DNA of 64,000 nt, from NCBI GenBank assembly GCA_937136395.1, contig CAKZOI010000021.1:186001-250000 (forward strand), in the 5' to 3' direction. Origin of the DNA: an uncultured Opitutia bacterium (GTDB taxonomy: Bacteria; Verrucomicrobiota; Verrucomicrobiia; Opitutales; Coraliomargaritaceae). Below the pieces are notes generated by a model. The model saw only the letters and a list, made by a program, of their open reading frames with translations. It was not told the DNA's origin and made no database searches. Positions 36,637-44,343 of the stretch are shown piece after piece; position 1 is the first letter of the stretch; every line of letters starts with the position of its first letter. The position numbers and the translations under genes were made by a program.

Positions 36637-37600
36637 TTACCCAAACTGGGCCAGAGCTTTCGTTAGTCTGGATGGGTTAATGATGTGTTCTAAGTTGTAG
36701 AGTAAGTCAATGCTGGGGCGCAGGGAGGGCGTAGCCCGACCGGAGGCCCAGCATTGGGTTGGTGGTTCTTCTTTGATCTCCTCCTTAGCAAACTCAAGAG
36801 GCGTGATATATCCAAGAGACCTGTGCGGACGTATATTGTTATACTTCCATAGCCAGTCCTCGATGACGACACGTGCTTCGGACAGAGTCCATAGCTGCTC
36901 TCGGTTCAGGCACTCTTCCCGGAAGCGTGCATTGAAGCTCTCGATGTATCCGTTCTGCCACGGACTGCCTGGTTCGATATGAAGCGTCTTGATTTGATTA
37001 TCTGCCAACTAAGCGCGCAGATCCTTCTCAATGAACTCAGAGCCATTGTCGCTGCGGATATGTTCGGGAGCCCCATGGATATCAATCAGCTCTGAGATAA
37101 TGCGACGCACTTTCCGGGCATTGATCCGCCGGTCCACATAAATACTCAGGCATTCCCGAGTGAACTCGTCGATTATATTGAGCATTCGTAGCTTCCCTCC
37201 ACGCACCGTAGTATCGTGAACGAAGTCCCAGGTCCATACATGGCCCACGGTGCGTCGCTTTAGTCGGCAGCCCGGTAGAGACGCCTTGTCGCCGCTTCTT
37301 AGGCTTCTTGGCTGGAACGGCCAGGCCGAGTTCTCGGCGCAGGCGTTGCACCATGCGTGTGCCAACCTTCCAGCCTTCATCTTTGAGTAACTTCGTCACC
37401 TTGGGATACCCCATCTCGGGATGCTGGTTGGAGACGCGTCGCAGGGCTGCCTTGAGCCTGGCCAGCCATGCATCTGGTTGCTTCGCTTCATAGGCAAAAG
37501 TGCTGCGGTGCAGCCCAAAGTGACGACAGGTCGCACGGGCCGTGCAACGTCCCCCGGAAACAAACTCTTCAGAGACCTGACGCTTGTGTCCGGGGCTCAT
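36637..37600 (-). pseudogene. IS3-family transposase OrfB, inactivated
   Basis: Reads from the ATG at 37600 as HTH_21-type start 'MSPGHKRQVSEEFVSGGRC'. At 37244-37246 an extra base in a C run breaks the frame; the next part resumes at 'GHVWTWDFVHDTT'. The DDE residues lie at 'WTWDF', 'IRSDNGSEFI' and 'GYIESFNARFREE'. A TAG at 37009-37011 replaces a Trp codon after 'EKDLRA'. The stop (36637-36639) lies just outside the terminal repeat, i.e. in flanking DNA. Confidence 0.85.
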
Positions 37601-37866
37601 AACTTTTTTTCAAGCGCCTCCTTCAGCAGCTCTTTGCCGAGCATCTCATCGGCCAACATCCGCTTGAGCCGGGCGTTCTCACGCTGGAGTTCTTTCAATT
37701 GCTTTGCCTGATCAACTTCAAGCATCCCCATCTCACGCTTCCAGCGGTGGAAGGTCTGCTCGCTGATCTGACGCTCACGACAGACGTCTTGGATCGTCTT
37801 GTCACTGCTCTCCGCCTCCCGTAGGATGCGGATCTTCTGTTCGGTTGTGTATCTTTTGCCTTTCAT
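37597..37866 (-). CDS. IS3-family transposase OrfA
   Basis: An 89-aa OrfA with an N-terminal helix-turn-helix ('RYTTEQKIRILREAE', 'VCRERQISEQTFHRWKRE') and a C-terminal leucine-zipper-like helix. It is intact, and ends 'LEKKL' at a -1 frameshift site that leads into OrfB. OrfA binds IS ends and regulates transposition. Not useful without OrfB. Confidence 0.9.
   Translation of the reverse strand: MKGKRYTTEQKIRILREAESSDKTIQDVCRERQISEQTFHRWKREMGMLEVDQAKQLKELQRENARLKRMLADEMLGKELLKEALEKKL
37603..37609 (-). promoter_or_regulatory. Programmed -1 frameshift site of the IS3 element
   Basis: On the minus strand the heptamer A-AAA-AAG lies in the right phase at the end of OrfA (codons gaa-aaa-aag). 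A -1 slip there joins OrfA to OrfB, which starts two codons on in the -1 frame. This is the classical signal of IS3-family fusion transposases. Confidence 0.8.
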
Positions 37867-37918
37867 TGTCTGGTTCCTTTCTAGGGTTCCAGACTAACTT
37901 TTCAAGTGGACCAGTTTA

Positions 37919-38238
37919 AGCCACCTCGACCAGTCCAAGGTTGACTATTGAATGACTTCCAAAAGGGGACTTTGATGGTGGAATCGTTGAGCTTTTTAAT
38001 TGGGGCGAATTAGCCATAATTAAAGTCGGCTGAGGGTGGATCTGCGATGAGATCCATGAGGGCGGAGTCGCTCCTCTCCATTCATTCTTGAAATCCAGGC
38101 AAAAAAAAGACGCGCCCTTTATGTGCATTCTCCATGGGGACCAGAGGCACGGCGCGTGTGTTACCTCTAAAAGTTAAAATTAATCCCAAAAAGTGCAAGG
38201 ATTTGTGCGTGCACTGAGATGGGGAGGTTCTATATCTA
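37919..38238. other. 320-bp stretch without a gene next to the IS element
   Basis: I see no convincing coding frame. On the minus strand a hairpin followed by eight T (38101-38157) lies in its middle. A short frame reading 'LNDSTIKVPFWKSF' close to the IS end has a stop nearby and may be a remnant of an older mobile element, which I cannot confirm. The + strand dehydrogenase pair starts at its right edge. Confidence 0.5.
38101..38157 (-). terminator. Orphan intrinsic terminator-like hairpin
   Basis: Arms GGCGCGT (38151-38157) and ACGCGCC (38110-38116), with an additional GTGC/GCAC pair just inside (38123-38126 and 38147-38150). On the minus strand the stem is followed by eight T (38108-38101). 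It is well formed yet no minus-strand gene ends here, so it may be left from a lost gene or belong to a small RNA. Confidence 0.45.
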
Positions 38239-38742
38239 ATGTTAATGGAATTTTCGAGGCGGCGGTTTGTGATTGGGAGTTTGGTGCTGGGGTGTTCGAC
38301 CTTGGTGGGGCGCTTGTGTGGGCAGACGGTTTCTTTGCCTCGTTTGGAACTTGCTTTGCAGGCTTGGGTAGAGACTTTGTTGCCGTCGGATGAGGGCTCT
38401 CTTGGTGCGGGTCGTTTGAATGTGCATCTGGATGTGATCGAACTGGCGAGTGAGAATAAACAGTATCAACAGTTGTTGGAAATTGGTATCCGTTGGGCGG
38501 ATACTGAAGCGCGGAAGCTCGGTGTGGAGGGTTTTGCTGAGCTGTCTCCGGAGCAGGCGGAAGGGCTGGTGAGTCTTGCTGAATCGATGGGCCTACAAAG
38601 TATGCCTGGTTTGTTTTTTTATCATACGCTGAAGGATGCGAAGCGGGTGTATTTTGCACGTAAAGGATCGTGGGGCGGCGTGGGCTTTCCGCATGCGCCT
38701 CAACCCTTGGGCTACATGGATTACACGGAGGCGCCTAAATGA
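38239..38742 (+). CDS. Small, Tat-exported subunit of a dehydrogenase (gluconate 2-dehydrogenase subunit 3 family)
   Basis: A 167-aa protein with a twin-arginine signal 'FSRRRFVIGSLVLGCSTLVG' and a DUF1485-like / gluconate-2-dehydrogenase subunit 3 region ('LELALQAWVETLLP', 'LGVEGFAELSPEQAEGLVSL'). In the known three-subunit gluconate/FAD glucose dehydrogenases this subunit carries the flavoprotein across the membrane. It overlaps the GMC gene by 4 bp (ATGA at 38739-38742), so both are coupled. No cytochrome c subunit follows. Confidence 0.85.
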   Translation: MLMEFSRRRFVIGSLVLGCSTLVGRLCGQTVSLPRLELALQAWVETLLPSDEGSLGAGRLNVHLDVIELASENKQYQQLLEIGIRWADTEARKLGVEGFAELSPEQAEGLVSLAESMGLQSMPGLFFYHTLKDAKRVYFARKGSWGGVGFPHAPQPLGYMDYTEAPK

Positions 38743-40373
38743 GTGCGGACTACGATGTCCTGATCATTGGCTCGGGTGCAGGTGGGGGCACGATGGCGTA
38801 TGCCTTGACTGAGCGCCAGTTGAAGGTGCTGGTCCTGGAGGCGGGGCCGAAGTTTAATCCATTCACCGATTATAAACTGAGCGAGGAATCCTGGGAGACT
38901 CAGTATTTCCCGCATAAGGAACGATCCGAGGGGCGGCATATCTACGCGCCGCTGCAAAAGCTGCATTCGGCTTGGGACGATTTGCGCTCGTGGAATTCGG
39001 TTGCTGGTCGAATGAATCCATCGAACGAGCGTAAGGCCTACAAATACCACCATGTGCGTGGCGTGGGAGGCTCTACGTTAACGTTTACAGGTGAGTCGCA
39101 TCGTATGCATCCGGATGCGATGCAAATGCGATCTCGCTTTGGGGTCGCTGCGGACTGGCCAGTTAATTACGCGGAGCTGGAGTCCTATTATTGCCGTGCG
39201 GAAACCTTGGTTGGTGTGGCGGGTCCTGAAGACGGTGGAGCGCGCTGGCGCAGTGAGCCGTATCCATTGCCTGCGCATGCTTTGGGCTATGCGAGTGTGC
39301 AAATTCAGAAGGGTGCGCGTGTCTTGGACTTGAATTGGGGGCCGAATGCGCGTGCGGCATTGTCGCGTCCGTATGATAAGCGGCCGAGCTGTAATTATTG
39401 TGCAAATTGCACGCGTGGCTGTCCGCGCACGGACAAGGGAAGTGTGGATGTGACCTTCTTACGCAAAGCGGTGGAGAGTGGTCTGTGCGAGATTCGCGCT
39501 GGAGTGGTCGTCACTCGTATTGAGTCGGGCAATGAGGATGCGATACGTGGCGTGCACCTTATCGATGAAGCAGGTGCGGAGGTCTTTCTTGAAACGAAGC
39601 AATTGGTCGTCGCTTGCGGTGCGGTAGAGACGCCGCGTTTGTTATTGGCTTCAGACAACTTGTGCAATGAGTCCGGTCAGGTCGGGCGCAACTTTATGGA
39701 GACCTTGTCATGGTCGGTGAGTGGCTTACACCCAGATCCGATGGGGAGCTATCGCGGTTTGCCGGCAGATAGTATTTGTTGGGATTTTAATGCGCCTGAT
39801 TCGATACCCGATGTGGTGGGTGGTTGCCGTTTCTCGACGGGTGTGCATGAGGCTGGGCTGAATGGTCCGCTGGCCTATTCGAATCGTATCGTTAGCGGCT
39901 GGGGGCGTGCGCATAAAGCTGCGATGCGTGATGCCTTTGGTAAAGTGCTGACGGTTGGGGCGATTGGTGAGTCACTGCCAAATCCGAAGAGTTTTGTGGA
40001 TTTAGATCCTGAAGCAATCGATGTGAATGGTCGACCGTTAGCGCGTATTCATAGTCACTTAGGCCAGGGAGAACTCAAGCGCTTGCGCTTTATGGCAGAA
40101 AAATGCCGCGCGATTTTAAAGGCCTCCGGTGTCGATAAATTTGTCGAGGAGTATGGCACCTATGACTATTTTAGTAGCACGCATGTGTTTGGCACCTGCC
40201 GTATGGGGAATGATCCCGAAAGCTCGGTTGTGGATTCGTATGGCCGCAGCCATCGTTGGAAGAATCTGACGATTATGGATGCGAGTATCTTCCCCAGTTC
40301 AGGCGGCGGCGAATCGCCTTCATTGACCATCGAAGCCTTGGCTTTGCGTAGTGCAGAACGCTTTGCGCGCTAG
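38739..40373 (+). CDS. GMC-family FAD-dependent dehydrogenase with ferredoxin-type Cys motif
   Basis: A 544-aa GMC oxidoreductase. FAD-binding 'VLIIGSGAGGGTMAYALTE' is at the N-terminus; 'GVGGSTLTFTGESHRMHPDA' is the second FAD block; the C-terminus has 'HVFGTCRMGNDPESSVVD' and 'FPSSGGGESPSLTIEALAL'. At residues 218-229 lies 'CNYCANCTRGCP', a CxxCxxCxxxCP motif like a 3Fe-4S or 4Fe-4S ligand set; a Cys cluster here is known in some FAD glucose dehydrogenases. No signal of its own, so export with the Tat subunit is expected. Substrate unknown, sugar or sugar acid likely. Confidence 0.9.
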   Translation: MSADYDVLIIGSGAGGGTMAYALTERQLKVLVLEAGPKFNPFTDYKLSEESWETQYFPHKERSEGRHIYAPLQKLHSAWDDLRSWNSVAGRMNPSNERKAYKYHHVRGVGGSTLTFTGESHRMHPDAMQMRSRFGVAADWPVNYAELESYYCRAETLVGVAGPEDGGARWRSEPYPLPAHALGYASVQIQKGARVLDLNWGPNARAALSRPYDKRPSCNYCANCTRGCPRTDKGSVDVTFLRKAVESGLCEIRAGVVVTRIESGNEDAIRGVHLIDEAGAEVFLETKQLVVACGAVETPRLLLASDNLCNESGQVGRNFMETLSWSVSGLHPDPMGSYRGLPADSICWDFNAPDSIPDVVGGCRFSTGVHEAGLNGPLAYSNRIVSGWGRAHKAAMRDAFGKVLTVGAIGESLPNPKSFVDLDPEAIDVNGRPLARIHSHLGQGELKRLRFMAEKCRAILKASGVDKFVEEYGTYDYFSSTHVFGTCRMGNDPESSVVDSYGRSHRWKNLTIMDASIFPSSGGGESPSLTIEALALRSAERFAR

Positions 40374-42820
40374 CGTTTACGTTGCTGCCTTGTAAGCGCG
40401 GGGAAATTCATGAAGGGGAGCTCAAGCTTGTAGGTCTCTACATACGTGGCACAAGCGGACTGGAGCTCGGACCATCGATCCCAATCATAGTCGGGAGCGG
40501 TGGCGATGTGTCGCATCAAGCTGTGCCATTCGACACGAGCCCGTTCGATATCGCCACGGCTGAGTTCCTCATCGAGGTAGGTTTCTATGCGTCGACTTTT
40601 GTTCACTATCGTATAGAGGATTTCGCTGGCGCCATCGCCATAATCTTCAGGTAGGCCTCGGCGCAAATAACCCGGGATGCTGCGCAGGCCGTAGCGTTCT
40701 TGGCAGAGCGCAGATAGGGGGCGTCCAGCGAGTGCTAATGCTTGAAAGCGATGACCTGCACGAATATTCGCTAGATCATATAGAATCTCTTCTATTGGGT
40801 AAGTGGCCTCTTCGAGGGCTGCGGCGATAGCTAGACCTTCTCCATGGTTGAAGAAGGAAAAGAGAATGCCGCGCCGAGTCGGAATGCCCTGCATGTCGAT
40901 TAAGCCGAGCGCATGCCATTGCTCCGCGACACTACGCGGGTTCGACTGTTGTGGTGATGGGCCCTGCGAGTCCATTGCCGTTTCCGTGCCAGCGATCAAA
41001 CGTTTGCGCTCGGTCGGATTTAGGAGCCCTTTACCGCTCAGGTCTTTAAATGCATGGATCTGCGCGTGACTGTAGTCCAGTTGCACGAGCAGTGTATTGC
41101 TGCGTTCGGTTATGCCGACACTCTGACCGCCTTGAGTCAGTTGTGGCATTTGCGGCAAGAGCACTTTCTCGATCTTATTTAACGTCCATAGCTTCGGGAC
41201 GTTTGGTTTTTTCCCATCTGCGCGTGCTTGTTCGCGAAGCACTTTCACGATCCACTTGGAAAGTGTGAGACGGTTCTCGCAGTTATCTTTCGGAAAGGTC
41301 GCGATCGGCGCTTCGATTCCGTAACGTCGTGCCTTGCCTGTGCCAAACTTACAGATGGTGCCAATGCGTAAACTAGCAACAATTTTGGGGCTACTTAAAC
41401 CGGGCCGCCATTGCGCGCCTTCTAGATACCATGTGTCTTTAAGCTCAAAAAGTTGGGCGGCGCGTTTACGCTCCCAGACGCCTTCGCTATTTTGAAATTC
41501 GACAACGGTGCCACTGGCTAGCTGTTGCTCTTTAAGCGTAGGCGTTTGCGTTGCTGGCGAGCTGCCGCGATGCTCGAGGAAATCATCTAAGCCTAAGCGA
41601 ATAGGGGTTCGACTAAATAAGCGCTGGGTCAATTCGCGAGTTGCTTGCAGCGGGCTTTGATTTGCTTCAACAGCGGCTTGAATCACGCCGATAAGGGAGG
41701 GCCAGTCGACAATCGTTTCGCGTGTCAGTGTGAGTGGGCGTGCTTCGGCTAGACGTGGCTTGCCGTTGACATACAAGACCGTGCCGCGCTTATCCAGCCC
41801 TCGACGACCTGCACGGCCAAACATCTGTAAAAGTTCATCAGAACGTAGCATTCGATGTGCTTCCGCCACACGATATTCACGTTCGAGCACGAGCACGGAA
41901 CGCATGGAAAAATTAATACCAGCAGCTAAACCAGTTGTCGCGACAATGACTTTAAGTTGACTGTTTTTAGCCAAGGGTTCGACCAGGCCAGCACGTTGCG
42001 CATAGCTCATTCCACTATGGTGAAAAGCGACGCGATTCTTAAGGCATCGGGTGAGCTGTGTGCCTGCCATAGCTTGTTGCTCTGGTGTGAGCACGAGCGG
42101 ATCGTATTCGGGAAGCGCTGCAGCAAGTGTGCGTGCCAGGTTTTCGGCAACTTTACGTCTCGGAGCAAAGATCAGAATCGGGCCAAGCTCTGCGGCGAGT
42201 GCGCGCGCAATATAGCGCGGCCAGCGCCCATGTATACTCTTCGGAATGTGGTCGGGTAAGGCATCTAGATGGATTTCATCCAACGGCACCGCCCGTTCCT
42301 CGTGTGCGATCGATACCGCAGTGCGCCCACAGCGTTGTAGCCACTGAGTCATTTCCTGATAGTTGGCGACACTACCACTCAGTAAGAGCAACTGGGTCTC
42401 AGGAGGTGCCATCGCAATTGCGATTTCATAATTCACACCACGCGCCGAGTCGCCCAGCATTTGATATTCGTCAACCACTAGTAGCTTTGGACCACGCCCA
42501 GCGATCAAAGCGCGCTTTTGAGTTTCTAGAGTCGCGACGACCATTGGCGCATTCGTGTTATGCGTCACATCACCCGTGGTGATTCCGACATTCCAGCCCT
42601 TCGCAACCCACTCGCAATATTTATCATTCGCCAGGGCTCGCGTCGGCACCGTATAGACCGCTTTTCCTGGAAATGACTCCATGACTAGACTTTCGAAAAT
42701 GAAGGTCTTTCCCGAGCCCGTTGGCGCATGCACGACCACATCATGCTTCGCACGCAAAAGGTTCACAGCCTTCTGCTGCCAAATATCCGGCACAATGAGT
42801 GATGTCGAAAGCGTCTCCAT
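40370..42820 (-). CDS. Ski2-like DEAD/DEAH-box helicase
   Basis: An 816-aa superfamily 2 helicase. Motif I 'APTGSGKT' (32-39), motif II 'DEYQ' (about 116-119), 'SGSV' (III), 'GLAAGINFSMRSVLVLER' (V) and 'LLQMFGRAGRRGLDKRG' (VI) are all present. The Ski2-like order and 'GRAGRRGLD' signature favour an RNA or DNA helicase of the Mtr4/Hel308 side. The C-terminal half is unlike standard families. It shares its stop codon tetramer with the GMC gene. Confidence 0.85.
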   Translation of the reverse strand: METLSTSLIVPDIWQQKAVNLLRAKHDVVVHAPTGSGKTFIFESLVMESFPGKAVYTVPTRALANDKYCEWVAKGWNVGITTGDVTHNTNAPMVVATLETQKRALIAGRGPKLLVVDEYQMLGDSARGVNYEIAIAMAPPETQLLLLSGSVANYQEMTQWLQRCGRTAVSIAHEERAVPLDEIHLDALPDHIPKSIHGRWPRYIARALAAELGPILIFAPRRKVAENLARTLAAALPEYDPLVLTPEQQAMAGTQLTRCLKNRVAFHHSGMSYAQRAGLVEPLAKNSQLKVIVATTGLAAGINFSMRSVLVLEREYRVAEAHRMLRSDELLQMFGRAGRRGLDKRGTVLYVNGKPRLAEARPLTLTRETIVDWPSLIGVIQAAVEANQSPLQATRELTQRLFSRTPIRLGLDDFLEHRGSSPATQTPTLKEQQLASGTVVEFQNSEGVWERKRAAQLFELKDTWYLEGAQWRPGLSSPKIVASLRIGTICKFGTGKARRYGIEAPIATFPKDNCENRLTLSKWIVKVLREQARADGKKPNVPKLWTLNKIEKVLLPQMPQLTQGGQSVGITERSNTLLVQLDYSHAQIHAFKDLSGKGLLNPTERKRLIAGTETAMDSQGPSPQQSNPRSVAEQWHALGLIDMQGIPTRRGILFSFFNHGEGLAIAAALEEATYPIEEILYDLANIRAGHRFQALALAGRPLSALCQERYGLRSIPGYLRRGLPEDYGDGASEILYTIVNKSRRIETYLDEELSRGDIERARVEWHSLMRHIATAPDYDWDRWSELQSACATYVETYKLELPFMNFPALTRQQRKR

Positions 42821-42991
42821 TAAAATGTGCCAAATTAGTGACCCGATAAGTAATGAAAACCCTTAAAGTGTGCGACACTTACTTAAGAAGGCTTTTGGTC
42901 AAAAACTGCAGCCTTTGTTCGGCGGATAACACGGCCTCCTAAATTGTGAAAATAGTGTTTCATATTTGAAAGTATGTGCCACGATATGCGC

Positions 42992-44305
42992 ATGAGTGAT
43001 ACCCCAACGATTCGCCCTGTTGTTTTAATTGGCGCCTGCTCACTGACTTTATTGGTGGGCGTATTGATTGGCTCAAGCCTCGCTGGAGGTGATTCGGAGT
43101 CGGGTGATCGCTTAGAGCGGAGCACAGCGAGTGCCTTGGATTCACGAGAAAACAATTTGCCTGAACCAGGAGCGGGGCGTGAGGCGGGCACAATGCTTTC
43201 AATAGATCCAAATGCGTCTGAAGCCGCAGCGAGAATGAGCCCAGAAATGGCTGACTTAAACGCGTTTCTTCAACTGACTCAGATGGATCCATTGAGTGCC
43301 GCTCAAGAAGCACTCAACGAATCGAATGATTTGGATCGAATCTCAAAGCTAGCTCTTTTGCTCGCAGAAGCCAGTCCAGAGGTGATGCCCGAGCTTGCGG
43401 ATTTGATCAGTAATACCCGAAATGATTATGAGCGTATGCAGCAAATGGGGATGCTTTTTTACGCATGGGGTCGTATCGATGCACCTGCTGCAGTGACTTA
43501 TTCGGAATCGATGGGTGGTCGTGTCGCGGGCATGACGACTGCAGTCGCACTCTCCTCATGGGCGAGTCTCGATCCGGGTAGTGCACGTGCATGGGTCGAT
43601 GGTATGAAAAATCCTGAGCGCTATCAACGCGGCCTCATGATGGGCTGGAGTGAAAACAATCCTTTGCAAGCCCTACAATATCTTTCCGAGCAGAGCGCGG
43701 ATTCTAATATCATGAACCGCTGGACCTCGGCAGAAGTGTCTCGTAATCTTGTCGCTCAGCGTGGGGTGATGGCGATCGATGATTTGGCTAGCTTACCCGC
43801 GAGCCGAAATCGCCAAGAGCTACTGGAGCGTTTGGCTAATGAGCTAGGGGAGACACAACCTGCGGCTGCGGCGGCCCGTTTAGCAAACATCAACGACCCA
43901 GAGGTGTTAAAGACTGCGGTGCCAGAAGTTGCCGAAGGGTGGGCTCAAGATGATCCCGAAGCTGCGGTGGCTTTTGTCACCGACTACAAGGAGAATGAAC
44001 AGGTCTATGGCCGCGCGATGGCGAAAGTGATTGAAGAATGGGCAGAGCGCGATCCGTATGAGGCAGGCCAGTTCTTAAATGAGCAGCCAGCTTCACCTGA
44101 ATTAGATCGTTCGGTGGCAGAATATTCCCGCGAAGTTGCCAAAATCGATCCCGCTGGAGCGATGAGTTTTGCAGTCTCGGTAAATGACGAAAAGTTACGT
44201 TCCGATACGATTCGCCGAGTGGCCAGAGACTGGAAACGCGCGTCGCTCGAAGAGTATACTGCCTGGGAAAAGGCAAATCCCGGCATTGTGCCAAAAGGTA
44301 AATAG
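42992..44305 (+). CDS. Membrane-anchored DP-repeat helical protein (paralogue of 59652-60968)
   Basis: A 437-aa protein with an N-terminal membrane anchor (about residues 11-30, 'VLIGACSLTLLVGVLIG') and at least five loosely repeated units with the pattern W-x3-D/N-P-x-x-A. Examples: 'SWASLDPGSARAWVDGMK', 'GWAQDDPEAAVAFVTDY' and 'EWAERDPYEAGQFLNEQPAS'. The repeats should form an alpha-solenoid like HEAT/TPR. The motif 'ASPELDRSVAEY' recurs in the paralogue. Function unknown. The ATG at 42992 fits the anchor; one at 42974 would add six residues. Confidence 0.75.
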   Translation: MSDTPTIRPVVLIGACSLTLLVGVLIGSSLAGGDSESGDRLERSTASALDSRENNLPEPGAGREAGTMLSIDPNASEAAARMSPEMADLNAFLQLTQMDPLSAAQEALNESNDLDRISKLALLLAEASPEVMPELADLISNTRNDYERMQQMGMLFYAWGRIDAPAAVTYSESMGGRVAGMTTAVALSSWASLDPGSARAWVDGMKNPERYQRGLMMGWSENNPLQALQYLSEQSADSNIMNRWTSAEVSRNLVAQRGVMAIDDLASLPASRNRQELLERLANELGETQPAAAAARLANINDPEVLKTAVPEVAEGWAQDDPEAAVAFVTDYKENEQVYGRAMAKVIEEWAERDPYEAGQFLNEQPASPELDRSVAEYSREVAKIDPAGAMSFAVSVNDEKLRSDTIRRVARDWKRASLEEYTAWEKANPGIVPKGK

Positions 44306-44343
44306 TAGTTCTAGCGAACTGAAAACGCGCCAGAGGATACTAG

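Larger units (their letters stand above)
36642..37918 (-). mobile_element. Decayed IS3-family insertion sequence
   Basis: About 1.28 kb with matching ends: 36642-36672 and the reverse complement of 37888-37918 agree at AAACTGG, CCA and the inner GTTAGTCTGGA, with a divergent 8-base middle. It carries OrfA and a broken OrfB with DDE residues of IS3 transposases and a conserved frameshift signal between them. No target-site duplication is seen, which fits loss or rearrangement of one flank. OrfB carries one frameshift and one nonsense codon, so the element is not autonomous. Confidence 0.85.

Noticed and set aside
38180-38659. 159-aa open frame on the minus strand, Pro/Ser/His rich
   Set aside because: It is the shadow of the Tat-exported small subunit on the plus strand; low-complexity composition is typical of antisense frames.
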